Below, piece by piece: positions 17,398 through 26,654 of a DNA stretch of 64,000 nt. The stretch lies in the NCBI RefSeq assembly GCF_963676485.1, contig NZ_OY781114.1, positions 248,001 through 312,000 of the forward strand, in the 5' to 3' direction. The notes beneath the pieces are model-generated. The model was not told the origin of the DNA. It saw nothing but the letters and a program-made list of their open reading frames with translations, and did no database searches. Position 1 is the first letter of the stretch; every line of letters begins with the position of its first letter. Origin of the DNA: an uncultured Cohaesibacter sp. GTDB lineage: Bacteria > Pseudomonadota > Alphaproteobacteria > Rhizobiales > Cohaesibacteraceae. A program made the position numbers and the translations under genes.

Positions 17398-18678
17398 TCA
17401 GCGATAGTTTTTCAGAACGCGTTCCGCTTTCTTCTGAGCTTCTTCAAGCGCTTCTTTTGGTGACTTCTCACCAGCCAAAGCGGCGTGAATGGCGTCATTG
17501 AGGAAATTGGTCACTTTCTGGTTTTCATAGGTGGAAAGCTCTGCAACAGCATATTCGAGCTGGTCGCGGGCAACGGCAGCCTGCGGCACATCCTTGGCGT
17601 AGGCTTTCATGGCGTCGGTTTCCCATGCAGCCGGGCTCGGAGCGACATAGCCAGTTGCGATGGACCATTTGGCAGCCTGTTCCGGAGCGGAAATCCATTT
17701 GACGAAGTCGACAGCGGCCTTTTTCTGCTCTTGGGATGCATCCTTGAACAGAACGAAGTTGCCACCACCGGTCGGTGCGCCATAGCGTTCATGCTTGGGC
17801 AGGAATCCGACGCCAAAATCGAACGGCGCGTTGGTGCGGATATTGGTGAGGTTGCCCGTGGTGGTCCAGATCATGGCAGACTGACGCTCAAAAAAGGCTT
17901 TCGGCGTTGCAGACCAGGATGTCACACCATCTTCGATGACCTTCTCCTTCTTGGCCATATCGACAAGAAACTGCAGGGCTTCAACCACTTTCGGGTTGGC
18001 AAAATCGGTCTTGTTGCCGTCTGCATTGGCCAAAATGGCCCCCGCTGGCGTGGACAGCCCCTGGAACAGCCAGTAAGGGAAGCCATCAAGCGGAATGCGC
18101 AGGCCCCAGCGAGTTACATTGCCATTTTCGTCCTTTTTCTGCAGCTTGTGCGCATAATCAACCATTTCTTCCCAGGTCGCTGGCGCTTTGTCCGGGTCAA
18201 GACCAGCTTCCTTGAAGGCTTCCTTGTTCCAATACATGACTGGTGTGGAGCGCTGGAAAGGAATGCCCCAGGTTTTGCCGCCGGTCTGGCTGTTCATCAT
18301 GAAAGCAGGATAGAAGGAGCCGAACCATTCCTTGCCTTCTTCTTCGGAGACAAAGTCGTCAAACGGCTCGATCAGGTCCTGATCGATCAGCGTGAACATG
18401 TCGGTAGAAAGCAGAACGGAAAGTTGAGGGGCGTTGCCGCCGCGGGCTGCCGTCATCGCTTTGGTCAGGGCATCGGTGTAGGAGCCGGCATAAATCGCAT
18501 CAATATTCACATCATCGTGGGAAGCAACATAGTCTTCAGTGAGCGACTGGATGGTATCTGCGGCCTTGCCACCAACAGAAACCGGAAAATAGAATTGCAA
18601 ATCAACAGCAAATGCTGGCATGGCAACAGCGGAAAGCATAGCTGCTGCAAGAGTGGATTTGAGAAAACGGGAAGCCAT
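17398..18678 (-). CDS. Extracellular solute-binding protein, UgpB-like
   Basis: This is a 426-residue periplasmic binding protein with a Sec signal peptide (MASRFLKSTLAAAMLSAV, cleavage after MPAFA). The mature start VDLQFYFPVSVGGKAADTIQ and the SYTDALTKAMTAARGGNAPQ segment resemble UgpB-type glycerol-3-phosphate or glycerophosphodiester binders of the CUT1 family. ATG 18678 is chosen because AAAGGA lies upstream; ATG 18696 would lengthen the leader. The genes around it (DeoR regulator, ATPase, permeases, isomerase, phosphoesterase) argue for a phosphorylated sugar or phosphodiester ligand, but this is inference. Confidence 0.9.
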   Translation of the reverse strand: MASRFLKSTLAAAMLSAVAMPAFAVDLQFYFPVSVGGKAADTIQSLTEDYVASHDDVNIDAIYAGSYTDALTKAMTAARGGNAPQLSVLLSTDMFTLIDQDLIEPFDDFVSEEEGKEWFGSFYPAFMMNSQTGGKTWGIPFQRSTPVMYWNKEAFKEAGLDPDKAPATWEEMVDYAHKLQKKDENGNVTRWGLRIPLDGFPYWLFQGLSTPAGAILANADGNKTDFANPKVVEALQFLVDMAKKEKVIEDGVTSWSATPKAFFERQSAMIWTTTGNLTNIRTNAPFDFGVGFLPKHERYGAPTGGGNFVLFKDASQEQKKAAVDFVKWISAPEQAAKWSIATGYVAPSPAAWETDAMKAYAKDVPQAAVARDQLEYAVAELSTYENQKVTNFLNDAIHAALAGEKSPKEALEEAQKKAERVLKNYR

Positions 18679-18731
18679 GGGTATGGTCCTTTTCATCCTG
18701 TTTGACTGATAAAAATGGATTTGGTTATCGA

Positions 18732-19817
18732 TCAAGACCGCAGGGCCTCGACCAGTTTTTGGGACTTTATGAGACGTGCCCCTGATGCCTTGTCGAACAG
18801 GGCCAGTTCCTCAGGAGCGAAGGAAAGCGAGATCGTACTGCCTGCAGCAAAATGGCTTCTGCCAGAGGCGCGTACGGTGATCAGTTCATCGCCTATGCAG
18901 CAATCGAGCATGGTATCGGCGCCTTGAAACTCGGCAGCGGCAATGGTGGCCTGCAAAAGACCGCCCTCATTGGGCGTAATGGCTTCGGGCCGCAGGCCAA
19001 GCAACAACTCTGTGCCGGCATCGCGGCTCAGTTTCTGTCCCATATCGCCAAGCGCGGAGGCTTCGAACAGGCTCATGGGGGGCGTACCGATAAAACGGGC
19101 GGCAAAGGTCGAGCGCGGTGCATCATACAAGGCTCGGGGCGCATCAACCTGCTCCACCTGGCCTGCATTGAGCAGCACGACCTGATCAGCCATAGTGATG
19201 GCTTCAGCCTGATCATGGGTGACATAAACCATCGTAAAGCCGAGCTTTTGTTGCAGGGCACGCAGTTCGACCCGCATCTCATGGCGCAATTTGGCATCCA
19301 GATTGGAAAGCGGCTCATCCATCAGGCAGATGGAGCGTTCGGCGATGACAGCTCGGGCCAGCGCCACGCGCTGTTGCTGTCCACCCGAAAGCTCGCCGGG
19401 TTTGCGATCCAGCAGTTTCTCCAGCCCCATCAGCTCGGCAACCGCAAGCAGCTTTTCGGTACGCTGCCTTTTCGGCTCTTTGCGGGTCTTGAGGCCAAAA
19501 ATGATATTCTCAGCCACATTCAGATGCGGAAACAGGGCATAGGACTGGAACACCATGGACAAATCGCGCTTATCGGGCGGGCGTCGGGTTACATCTTCAT
19601 CACCAATGCGAACCGTGCCTTGTGTGGCTGTTTCCAGCCCCGCGATAATGCGTAGCAAGGTTGACTTGCCGCAGCCGGACGGGCCGAGCAAGGCGGTGAA
19701 GGAGCCCGCAGGGATGGAAATATTCACACTATCGAGCGCTTTGGTCTGATCCCAGCTTTTTGAGATCCCTTGCAGCTCGATTGATCGCCCGTGATGGGCC
19801 GGATGTGCAGCGCTCAT
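18732..19817 (-). CDS. ABC transporter ATP-binding protein, UgpC/MalK type
   Basis: A 361-residue ATPase of the CUT1 family. Walker A GPSGCGKSTLLRIIAG, signature LSGGQQQRVALARA, Walker B ICLMDEPLSNLDAKLR and H-loop YVTHDQAEA are intact. A C-terminal TOBE-type regulatory domain follows (LLLGLRPEAITPNEGG, TVRASGRSHFAAGSTI). The start overlaps the DeoR gene stop by four bases, so regulator and ATPase are co-translated. The binding-protein gene follows 53 bases later. Confidence 0.94.
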   Translation of the reverse strand: MSAAHPAHHGRSIELQGISKSWDQTKALDSVNISIPAGSFTALLGPSGCGKSTLLRIIAGLETATQGTVRIGDEDVTRRPPDKRDLSMVFQSYALFPHLNVAENIIFGLKTRKEPKRQRTEKLLAVAELMGLEKLLDRKPGELSGGQQQRVALARAVIAERSICLMDEPLSNLDAKLRHEMRVELRALQQKLGFTMVYVTHDQAEAITMADQVVLLNAGQVEQVDAPRALYDAPRSTFAARFIGTPPMSLFEASALGDMGQKLSRDAGTELLLGLRPEAITPNEGGLLQATIAAAEFQGADTMLDCCIGDELITVRASGRSHFAAGSTISLSFAPEELALFDKASGARLIKSQKLVEALRS

Positions 19818-20632
19818 CGCTTGCCTCGCTCATGAAGGGCCTTGCCCGCTTCAGCCTGATCATCACGCCTTGTTTCATTGGCAATAATCACGCTGGCAGA
19901 GCCGAGCCCGCCTTCAAATAAATGCGGAATGGGTGCGTCGCAGAAGAGGCAGGACACATCGGAAAGATGGCCGCCCCGTACATGGGCTGTGCGCCCGAAC
20001 TTGGTATGGTCCATGACCAGAAATGAAGTTCGGCAATTATTAAGGATGGCCCGGCGGCTTCCCACCTCGGCTTCGGAAAAATCCAGCAGGCCCCCATCCG
20101 GAGTAACGCCAGCGACGCCGAAGATGCCGAAATCAACCTCGAAACGGTCAAAAAAGGCTTCCACGTCAGAGCCGAGAATATCCTTGTCACCGGGGCGCAC
20201 GCTGCCGCCCGCAATGGTTACGGACCAGTCATGTCGTTCGCTCGCCTGCATGGCGACATTGAGGTTGTTGGTGAAGACCTTCAGATTGGCCTTTTCCTGC
20301 AGGGCCTCAATGACCATTTCCGGCGTGGTGCCGATGGAAAGCGCAATCGTGCTGCCATCGGGAATATGTTTGGCCACTTCGATGGCAATCTGACGCTTGG
20401 CCGTCACGTTCATGATCTTGCGCTTGGCATATAGCAGGTTGCCGCTCACGGGTGGCGGTTCAACTCCACCCCAGACACGACGCAACTCTCCAAGCTCACA
20501 CAGGGCATTGACATCCCGACGAATGGTCTGCGTGGAAACCTTGAACTGCTCGGACAAGGCATCGATGGCGGAAAAGCCGCTCTCGGTTACCGTCCGGATG
20601 ATTTCCAGTTGCCGTTCACTATAATGTTTCAT
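19814..20632 (-). CDS. DeoR/GlpR-family transcriptional repressor
   Basis: A 272-residue DeoR-type regulator. The N-terminal winged helix reads SERQLEIIRTVTESGFSAID, LSEQFKVSTQTIRRDVNALC and the wing RRVWGGVEPP. The sugar-phosphate sensing domain has the family phosphate-binding pattern STIALSIGTTPEMVIEAL and VFTNNLNVA, and later FGIFGVAGVTPDGG. Such repressors are released by phosphorylated sugars. It is the first gene of the leftward operon and is the likely regulator of both the operon and the divergent phosphoesterase gene. Confidence 0.92.
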   Translation of the reverse strand: MKHYSERQLEIIRTVTESGFSAIDALSEQFKVSTQTIRRDVNALCELGELRRVWGGVEPPPVSGNLLYAKRKIMNVTAKRQIAIEVAKHIPDGSTIALSIGTTPEMVIEALQEKANLKVFTNNLNVAMQASERHDWSVTIAGGSVRPGDKDILGSDVEAFFDRFEVDFGIFGVAGVTPDGGLLDFSEAEVGSRRAILNNCRTSFLVMDHTKFGRTAHVRGGHLSDVSCLFCDAPIPHLFEGGLGSASVIIANETRRDDQAEAGKALHERGKR

Positions 20633-21149
20633 CTCGCCTTGATCCGCACTCTGCCAAACTCATCACAGACCCAGCCTTCGTCCCCTCCAGTCAGGGGCCG
20701 GCCTTTAGCTTTCGCCAAAACCGCCCCCCGATCGCCTGGAGAGGCTAAAGGCTGAATTGCTCTGTTTGTGCGGGGACGTTAGGGGGGGATTGTTTCAGCC
20801 ATTTGAACGTTATGTGACATTCAAATGAAATCGGAAATGAACATGCATATTCCGGTGCAGTATCTTTTCCTATTGAAATATATGCTCTTTTTACAGTCTG
20901 ACTACCGCAAAAGCATGTTCAAATGGCCATACTCACTCCAACATGCCTTGAGCGTGTCATAAAAGGACCGGCGCAATATCACCGCTTTTCGCAGGCAACG
21001 ACACCTCTTTCAGAGGTTCAAACAGTCATGCCCTTGTGTCAGCAAAGAGTCGTCATTCCATTATCGGATTGTCATCTTGGCGCGGCATAGTCACCCAACT
21101 TCGGGAGCCTTATCTAGAGCCCCCGCCTTGAAGCACAGGTGCCTGCAAA
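20633..21149. other. Divergent intergenic region, DeoR operon / phosphoesterase
   Basis: 517 bases between divergent transcription units. No gene is seen. It contains the CATTTGAA/TTCAAATG inverted repeat at 20800-20827 and a third TTCAAATG copy at 20918-20925, and an AT-rich core near 20860-20890 that is a fair place for promoters. Confidence 0.55.
20800..20827. promoter_or_regulatory. Putative DeoR-family operator (inverted repeat)
   Basis: CATTTGAA (20800-20807) and TTCAAATG (20820-20827) are perfect inverted 8-mers with a 12-base spacer, 170 bases upstream of the DeoR gene. TTCAAATG recurs at 20918-20925. Repeated half-sites in this divergent region suit DeoR-type repressors; the link to this regulator is inference. 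Confidence 0.5.
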
Positions 21150-21956
21150 ATGATCAGAAATCCCGATATGTTGAAATTCATCCACTTGACCGACTGTCAT
21201 ATTGTCAAGGATGGTGGCTCCGTTTATGGCCAAAGGCCCGCAGGCAAGCTACGCGCCGCAATCGACAGCATCAACAACGAACATCATGACGCTGATTTCG
21301 TCGTCATTACTGGCGACCTCACGCATCATGGTGATGATGCGGCCTATGAAACCTTCGCTCGTGAGCTGCGCCGGCTTTCCATTCCGTCTCATCTTCTGGT
21401 CGGCAATCATGATGATGTGCGCACCTTCCGCTTTCACTTCCCCGAAGCCCAACGCTGCGATTGCGGCTTCATTCAAGGCTCCAAGCGCACGCCATTCGGG
21501 CTGTGCCTGTTTCTGGACACCAGCCAACGGGGCAGCGATGTGGGCCGCTATTGCGAAGAGAGGCAAGCTTGGCTGAAAGGCGTTTTGAGTGAAACGACTG
21601 GGCCTGTGATGCTGTTCATGCATCATCCTCCCTTTGCCATTGGCTTGCCGGATATGGATGAAAGCCGTCTTGTCGATGCAGAGGCCTTCTGGCAGATCCT
21701 GCAGCCCCATAGCCGCCGTGTGCGACATATCTTTGTCGGCCATGCCCATCGGATCGTATATGGCAATTGGCGCGGGCTACCCGTTTCCTGCATGCGTGGG
21801 CTCAACCATCAGGTTGCTCTTGAGATGCAGTCATCACCAAAGGGACAATATGGTACGTTCGAAGCTCCTGCCTATGGCGTGGTGCTGGCCAATGAAGAGC
21901 AGATCATGGTGCATATGCATGACTTTACGGATCGCTCGGACCGTTTTCTCTTCTAG
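21150..21956 (+). CDS. Metallophosphoesterase, CpdA/Icc-like phosphodiesterase
   Basis: A 268-residue cytoplasmic class III phosphodiesterase. All dimetal motifs are present in order: FIHLTDCHI (D-x-H), FVVITGDLTHHG (GD), LVGNHDD (GNHD), MLFMHHPPF (histidine) and IFVGHAHRI (GHxH). The family cleaves cyclic nucleotides or glycerophosphodiesters. Placed divergent from the UgpB-like transport operon, it most likely cleaves the imported phosphodiester. AGGTG 8 bases upstream supports ATG 21150; ATG 21168 is possible. Confidence 0.88.
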   Translation: MIRNPDMLKFIHLTDCHIVKDGGSVYGQRPAGKLRAAIDSINNEHHDADFVVITGDLTHHGDDAAYETFARELRRLSIPSHLLVGNHDDVRTFRFHFPEAQRCDCGFIQGSKRTPFGLCLFLDTSQRGSDVGRYCEERQAWLKGVLSETTGPVMLFMHHPPFAIGLPDMDESRLVDAEAFWQILQPHSRRVRHIFVGHAHRIVYGNWRGLPVSCMRGLNHQVALEMQSSPKGQYGTFEAPAYGVVLANEEQIMVHMHDFTDRSDRFLF

Positions 21957-21976
21957 CCCGCGCGTCGATGATCGTA

Positions 21977-22846
21977 TCACTGATCAGCTTGGATGGCGTC
22001 AAACATCGCTCGGATCGCGGAGACATGCTGCATTTCCGGTAAACAGGCAAGATAATGCGAAACCGTGAGGGTTTCGTCTTCAATGGGAATGACGACCACA
22101 TTGTTGGAGGGCAGCACCTCCCCTTCCATCACCACGCCGATCCCCATGCCGCTGTTGATGGTCGTTACAATTGCGCCCCATGACCCAAGCGCAAGCACCG
22201 TGTTCAATTTCACCCCTGAGGCACATGCTGCCTTTTCAAACACCCGACGCGTGCCAGAGCTGTTTTCTCGCTGGACAAGGGCCTCACTGGCAACATCCTG
22301 CCAACTGGCCGAGCCCTTCTTGCAAAGCGGATGATCGGGCGGAACCACAAGGACAATCCGCTCGGTTCTGATCTTTTCGATATGCAAACCGCTCGGTGTC
22401 TCGCCTGTGGTGATGAAAACAACATCAAACTTGCCATCGGCCAGCAAGGGCAAAAGATCGTTCGATGCCATCGCCCGCGCTTCAATTTCCACCTCGGGAA
22501 ATCGCGTCATAAAATCTGACAGAATGGGCATGGCGAACTGATAGGTGGAATATCCAAGACGCAGCGACCCCGCCTGCATGCGGCGACGTCCTTCTAGGGC
22601 ATGTTCGATCTCATCCGTCATTGCCAGAACGGAGCGTATGCGAGACAGGATTTCGCGACAGGTCTCCGTCGGTTCGGCCTGACGCCCATTTCGATGGATC
22701 AACTGCGTTCGATAGTGCTTTTCCAATGCCGAAAGATGGTTGGAAACCGAGGGTTGGGAAATGCCCAACTCTTTGGCCGCAGTAGAGAAGCTGCCAGTGC
22801 GCACAACGGCTTCCACTGCGCGCATCTGATTGATTGATAATTTCAT
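21977..22846 (-). CDS. LysR-family transcriptional regulator
   Basis: A 289-residue LysR-type regulator with the helix-turn-helix at the N-terminus (INQMRAVEAVVRTGSFSTAA, LGISQPSVSNHLSALEKHY) and the effector domain from about residue 95 (GSLRLGYSTYQFAMPILSDF, DVVFITTGETPSGL, FEKAACASGVK). It is convergent with the phosphoesterase gene, 20 bases away. It may regulate part of this locus but nothing in the sequence proves that. Confidence 0.88.
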   Translation of the reverse strand: MKLSINQMRAVEAVVRTGSFSTAAKELGISQPSVSNHLSALEKHYRTQLIHRNGRQAEPTETCREILSRIRSVLAMTDEIEHALEGRRRMQAGSLRLGYSTYQFAMPILSDFMTRFPEVEIEARAMASNDLLPLLADGKFDVVFITTGETPSGLHIEKIRTERIVLVVPPDHPLCKKGSASWQDVASEALVQRENSSGTRRVFEKAACASGVKLNTVLALGSWGAIVTTINSGMGIGVVMEGEVLPSNNVVVIPIEDETLTVSHYLACLPEMQHVSAIRAMFDAIQADQ

Positions 22847-23423
22847 TTCCCGTCACCATAAGTCGCTATCCACATGCAGTGGATCACAGATGACCTCTGG
22901 CTGACAAGATTTGCGGCTCTCAAATCGGAAAAGTTTGCCAAAAGGCAAATTTGGGAAAACCAAGAATAAATCAAAAATTCAACGCTGGAAACATGGGGCA
23001 AAAGCAACAAGACCGAAACCGTTCCGGTTCGTCGATCTTCTTTTCTTGAATTCTGAAGTAGTGCTGTTCAACATTAAACATTATTCGATAAAATTTTATG
23101 ATTTTTCTTAAGCAAAGATTAACCAATTGTATGCGGTTTGGTTGTGCACATCTGCTTCTGGTAAGCAAATTTGGTATCAGCAGCTCATAATTGTTCTTCG
23201 TTGAATCATTCTATATTAGAAACAGGTGATACAAACGCCCTGTCTGTCGCATGCTCATTGAGGGAACTCGTCCACAGTTTCGCTCAGGTAATAATTTACC
23301 TTTTGAATCAAGCAATAAAGCAAAATCTTGATTCTCTTGCGGCTCCGAATAAATGGATAAGAATCACCATGGTCCGTTGGCGTTCTGCCGGTTCTGCCTG
23401 ACAAAAGCCCTGGCTATTGTGCC
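22847..23423. other. AT-rich non-coding gap
   Basis: 577 bases with a marked AT-rich stretch around 23050-23120. It holds the LysR promoter on the left. I see no gene; short frames lack ribosome binding sites and recognisable products. Confidence 0.5.
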
Positions 23424-23651
23424 TCAGCCCTTGGAGAGCAGCGCCTGTCGGCTCAGTTTGGCCAAGAGCAGCAGCCACGGCACGCCATGAAACAGCAAAT
23501 CGAAAATATCGACAGGACGGATGAGCGTGCCAGCACCCAGCATCTTGAGTTTCTGCCATACATGCGGTTCGGGAACAAAGGGCGCCAATCCCAGTGTCAG
23601 GGCGATCACCACGAGCGTGCCGGTTGGCAGCCTGTCCAGAGCCTTCATCAT
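23424..23651 (-). CDS. Small conserved membrane protein
   Basis: A 75-residue protein with two hydrophobic segments (TGTLVVIALTLGLAPFVP and DLLFHGVPWLLLLAKL). It resembles a family of small proteins often labelled RND-transporter-like, with the pattern DRLPxGTL...LAPFxPEPHxWxKLxML..G.LxRPxDIFDLxxHG. The start at 23651 is preferred over longer frames since GGGAAG lies 6 bases ahead. The function is unknown and no transporter partner is adjacent. Confidence 0.65.
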   Translation of the reverse strand: MMKALDRLPTGTLVVIALTLGLAPFVPEPHVWQKLKMLGAGTLIRPVDIFDLLFHGVPWLLLLAKLSRQALLSKG

Positions 23652-23916
23652 GTTGCGCTTCCCTATCGTTGCCACCTTCTCCGGCGTTCTTTGATCGCGC
23701 GCCGTAAACACGCTCAGATCGGCCCAAATGCAGCGCCAGATCGCAAGAATAACGGTTTCCCGAAGGGCTACCCTTATTTGGCAAAAACCGCAACAATGCT
23801 TTCGATTGAGACCATTGACTAAACAAAATGATAGCCAGACTACCTTGCCTCTGCGCGAACTGTCCTTATATCCTTAAGAGACTAAGTAAAAAGGACAATT
23901 AGCTGAGGGGTAATCA

Positions 23917-24720
23917 ATGTTTGATGCATCAAAACTGATCAATGAATTTCTGGGAGCAGCCGGTGCCCCCGGAACACGGTCTCAGGGCACCGGGGCCGGC
24001 AATGGCGATTTGATGCAGCGAGGCAAGGATTATCTTTCACAAAATGCTGGCGGCATTGGCGGCGGCGCTTTGGCCGGAGGCTTGGCTGGCTATATGATGG
24101 GCTCCAAGAAGGGGCGCAAGATGGCAAAGAAAGCGGCGACCTATGGCGGGTTGGCGCTGGTGGCAGGTCTCGCCTACAAGGCCTATTCGGATTATCAGGG
24201 CAAAAAGGCCGGCGTTCCGGTTGTCGATGGACAGGTCGGACGCGGGGATCAAACCATCCCGGCCCATCTTCATGCACCGCAAGGGGCGACAAGTCGCAAA
24301 ATCACCCATGTGCCGGTCGTTCCCATAGGGTCCGGCTTTGAGGTCAACGAAATGACCCAGCGCGCCACGGGCTTCGGGGCCACACTTGTCAGCGCCATGA
24401 TCGCTGCAGCGAAAGCCGATGGCACCATCGACGCGCAGGAGCAGCAAGCCATTTTCGGGAAGATTGCCGAGGAAGATCTGAGCGCAGAAGAAAAGGCCTT
24501 TCTGCTTGATCAGATCAACAAGCCGCTCGACATTGATAGCATTGTCTCGCAAGCACGCAATACCGAGCAGGCCATGGAAATCTATCTGGCCTCTCTCATG
24601 GCCATTGAACCGGACTCTCCTTCAGAGCAGGCTTACCTGTCTTTGCTGGCTGCACGCCTTGGACTGGAGCCGGAGTTGATTGACCAGATCCACCAGACCC
24701 TTCTGGAAGCGACGGACTAG
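23917..24720 (+). CDS. DUF533 / TerB-like protein (YebE family)
   Basis: A 267-residue protein of the DUF533 family. A glycine-rich N-terminal region (QNAGGIGGGALAGGLAGYMMG) forms a possible membrane-associating helix, followed by basic KKGRKMAKKAATYGG and a second hydrophobic stretch. The C-terminal half is an acidic helical TerB-like domain (LVSAMIAAAKADGTIDAQEQ, FGKIAEEDLSAEEKAFL, MAIEPDSPSEQAYLSLLA). E. coli YebE is an inner-membrane stress-related protein; the biochemical role is not known. It stands alone. Confidence 0.85.
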   Translation: MFDASKLINEFLGAAGAPGTRSQGTGAGNGDLMQRGKDYLSQNAGGIGGGALAGGLAGYMMGSKKGRKMAKKAATYGGLALVAGLAYKAYSDYQGKKAGVPVVDGQVGRGDQTIPAHLHAPQGATSRKITHVPVVPIGSGFEVNEMTQRATGFGATLVSAMIAAAKADGTIDAQEQQAIFGKIAEEDLSAEEKAFLLDQINKPLDIDSIVSQARNTEQAMEIYLASLMAIEPDSPSEQAYLSLLAARLGLEPELIDQIHQTLLEATD

Positions 24721-25071
24721 CCCCAACAGCCCTCGGGCAACCCAAGCACGCTTCTGAGGACTATTCATGCGGTGCCGCTCCTTACCGGAGCGGCATGAAT
24801 ATCGCGCATAGACCTCAGAAAAATGATATCCTCCCCACATATGAGTACTGGCTTGAAGCGCGGTTCAACGGTAAGATCCTACCCCATGGGCTTGGCTATT
24901 GTGGAGCATTTTGGAATAAATCCACCATAGGAGCCTTCAACATTGACCCGACAGGGTGTTCACGCAAGCCATGCAGTGGCTTGCCCGTGTTCTGTTATCG
25001 TTGTTTCTTGCGCGCTGCCCAATTGCCTTCTTATGAGCAGGCGGGCGGCTGCCACTCTTGAGTGAGGGCCC
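24721..25071. other. Non-coding gap with imperfect inverted repeat
   Basis: 351 bases between the DUF533 and DUF4424 genes. The only structure is an imperfect inverted repeat at 24763-24800: ATTCATGC plus GCCGCTCC against GGAGCGGC plus ATGAAT, with a bulge. No T run follows. I see no gene. Confidence 0.5.
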
Positions 25072-26061
25072 ATGATCCAGTCATTATTTCGACATTTCCG
25101 TCTTTCCCACCTTACCCTGTCCTTGATGATGCTCGGGAATATGGGTGTGCTCTATGATGCCAATGCCAATGACGCTTCGGCCATGCTTGATGCAGGTGGC
25201 ATTCGTCTGGTCGAGACAAACGCTATTTCGCTTGATGTAGAAGATCTCTATATCAGCCCCGAGCAAATCCGCATTCACTATGAATTCTTCAACCATTCTG
25301 ATGAAGACCAGCGCATGCTGGTTGCTTTTCCAGTTCCCGAGATAGAAGCCGAACCGGAATGGAATTATGGCATCAACAATGCGGACCCGATCAATTTTCT
25401 CGGCTTTTCTGTGCATTCCAACGGCCAGCCGATTACGCCGGAATTGGAAGTCAAGCTCACGATGAATGGTCGGGACTATACGGATGATCTAGTGAGCAAC
25501 GGTGTTCCGCTGCATCGCTTTGCGCCAGACTATTATGACCGGCTGGAAGATATCTCTAATTCAGCCAAAGAGGCGTTGGCTGCAAAGGGGCTGATCAACT
25601 GGACGCCCGGAGAAGCATGGTTCGACAAGAAGTGGAAGGTGAAGGCCACTTATTACTGGTGGCAGGATTTTCCAGCCAATAGCCGCACTGTGCTGGACCA
25701 CAGCTATGCGCCCGTCGTTGGCGGAGGCGTGATTGATGAGCAATATGGCATTCGCGACAATATGGAGCGCTTCTGCATTGATGACAGTTTCATTCGCGGT
25801 TTTCGCCGCCTGCTCAAGAAGGGTGGCCATGAAACCACCGTCAGTTCCGAAGTGCGCTATATTCTGAAAACAGCCAACACATGGCTCGGCCCGATCGGCG
25901 ACTTCCGTCTGGTGATTGACAAGATGCAACCGGATAATCTGATCACTCTTTGCATCAACGGAATCCGTAAGATCGCCCCAACGCAGTTTGAATTCCGGGC
26001 ACGGAATTATGTACCCGACCAAAATCTGGACATCATGGTCGTCAAGATGCCGGACTGGTAG
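25072..26061 (+). CDS. DUF4424 domain-containing exported protein
   Basis: A 329-residue protein with an N-terminal signal-like hydrophobic stretch (LTLSLMMLGNMGVLYDA then NAND) and the DUF4424 pattern: ALEVETNAISLDVEDLYIS-like opening, IHYEFFNHSDEDQRMLVAFP, TYYWWQDFPANSRTVLDHSY and a late RLVIDKMQPDNL segment. Members are periplasmic proteins of unknown function in proteobacteria. The start at 25072 has GAGGG just ahead. It is convergent with the acetyltransferase gene. Confidence 0.82.
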   Translation: MIQSLFRHFRLSHLTLSLMMLGNMGVLYDANANDASAMLDAGGIRLVETNAISLDVEDLYISPEQIRIHYEFFNHSDEDQRMLVAFPVPEIEAEPEWNYGINNADPINFLGFSVHSNGQPITPELEVKLTMNGRDYTDDLVSNGVPLHRFAPDYYDRLEDISNSAKEALAAKGLINWTPGEAWFDKKWKVKATYYWWQDFPANSRTVLDHSYAPVVGGGVIDEQYGIRDNMERFCIDDSFIRGFRRLLKKGGHETTVSSEVRYILKTANTWLGPIGDFRLVIDKMQPDNLITLCINGIRKIAPTQFEFRARNYVPDQNLDIMVVKMPDW

Positions 26062-26130
26062 GGGCAAGAGAGACCCAATTGAGCTTCATGGAATAAGGAA
26101 TGGTGTGTTGGCCATCCCTGCCACGGGCTT

Positions 26131-26622
26131 TCAGTCAAAAGTGAGCTGGAGAAAAGCGAGGTCGAGCCATTTGCCAAATTTGGTGCCGACTTCGCTTAAC
26201 CTGCCCGCATCCTTGAACCCAAGCTTTTCATGCAGCTTGATGGATGCTTCATTGCCTGCCTCGATGCCTGCGACCATCACGTGAATGTCGGCCTGTCGCG
26301 CCTCACTGATGAGGGCTTGCATGAGCATCTTGCCGATCCCCTGCCCACGGTGATCCTTTTCTACATAGACCGAGTGCTCCACGGTGTGGCGATAGCCATC
26401 CCATGCACGCCAGGGACCATAAGTCGCATAACCGGCCAGAATGCCCTGCTCGTCTTCCATCACGAGCAGCGGCCAACCATCTTTCAGCTTTGCTGCGATC
26501 CAGTCAGCCCTATTCTGAATGGTGACCGTTTCTTCGTTCCAGATCGCTGTGGTGTTGCGCACGGCATCATTATAAATCTCTGTAATGGCTGCGGCGTCTT
26601 CCGGCCTTGCGACTCTAATCAT
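26131..26622 (-). CDS. GNAT acetyltransferase, phosphinothricin/methionine sulfoximine N-acetyltransferase type
   Basis: A 163-residue enzyme of the Pat/YncA (MnaT) subgroup. It shows the start IRVARPEDAAAITEIYNDAV, the TTAIWNEETVT segment, GYATYGPWRAWDGYRHTVEH, the acetyl-CoA loop HRGQGIGKMLMQALI and GNEASIKLHEKLGF. The family acetylates glutamate analogues such as methionine sulfoximine and phosphinothricin; the natural role is less sure. It lies 32 bases after the XRE-cupin regulator gene and may be co-transcribed with it. Confidence 0.88.
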   Translation of the reverse strand: MIRVARPEDAAAITEIYNDAVRNTTAIWNEETVTIQNRADWIAAKLKDGWPLLVMEDEQGILAGYATYGPWRAWDGYRHTVEHSVYVEKDHRGQGIGKMLMQALISEARQADIHVMVAGIEAGNEASIKLHEKLGFKDAGRLSEVGTKFGKWLDLAFLQLTFD

Positions 26623-26654
26623 GGTCTTCCGTCCCCTTCGTTACTCGCTTTCGG

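Noticed and set aside
17485-18705. A 406-codon plus-strand frame
   Set aside because: It is antisense to the UgpB-like binding protein gene, which has a signal peptide and family motifs.
24795-25061. An 88-codon plus-strand frame before the DUF4424 gene
   Set aside because: It has a cysteine-rich, unconserved sequence, no good ribosome binding site and starts within a hairpin.
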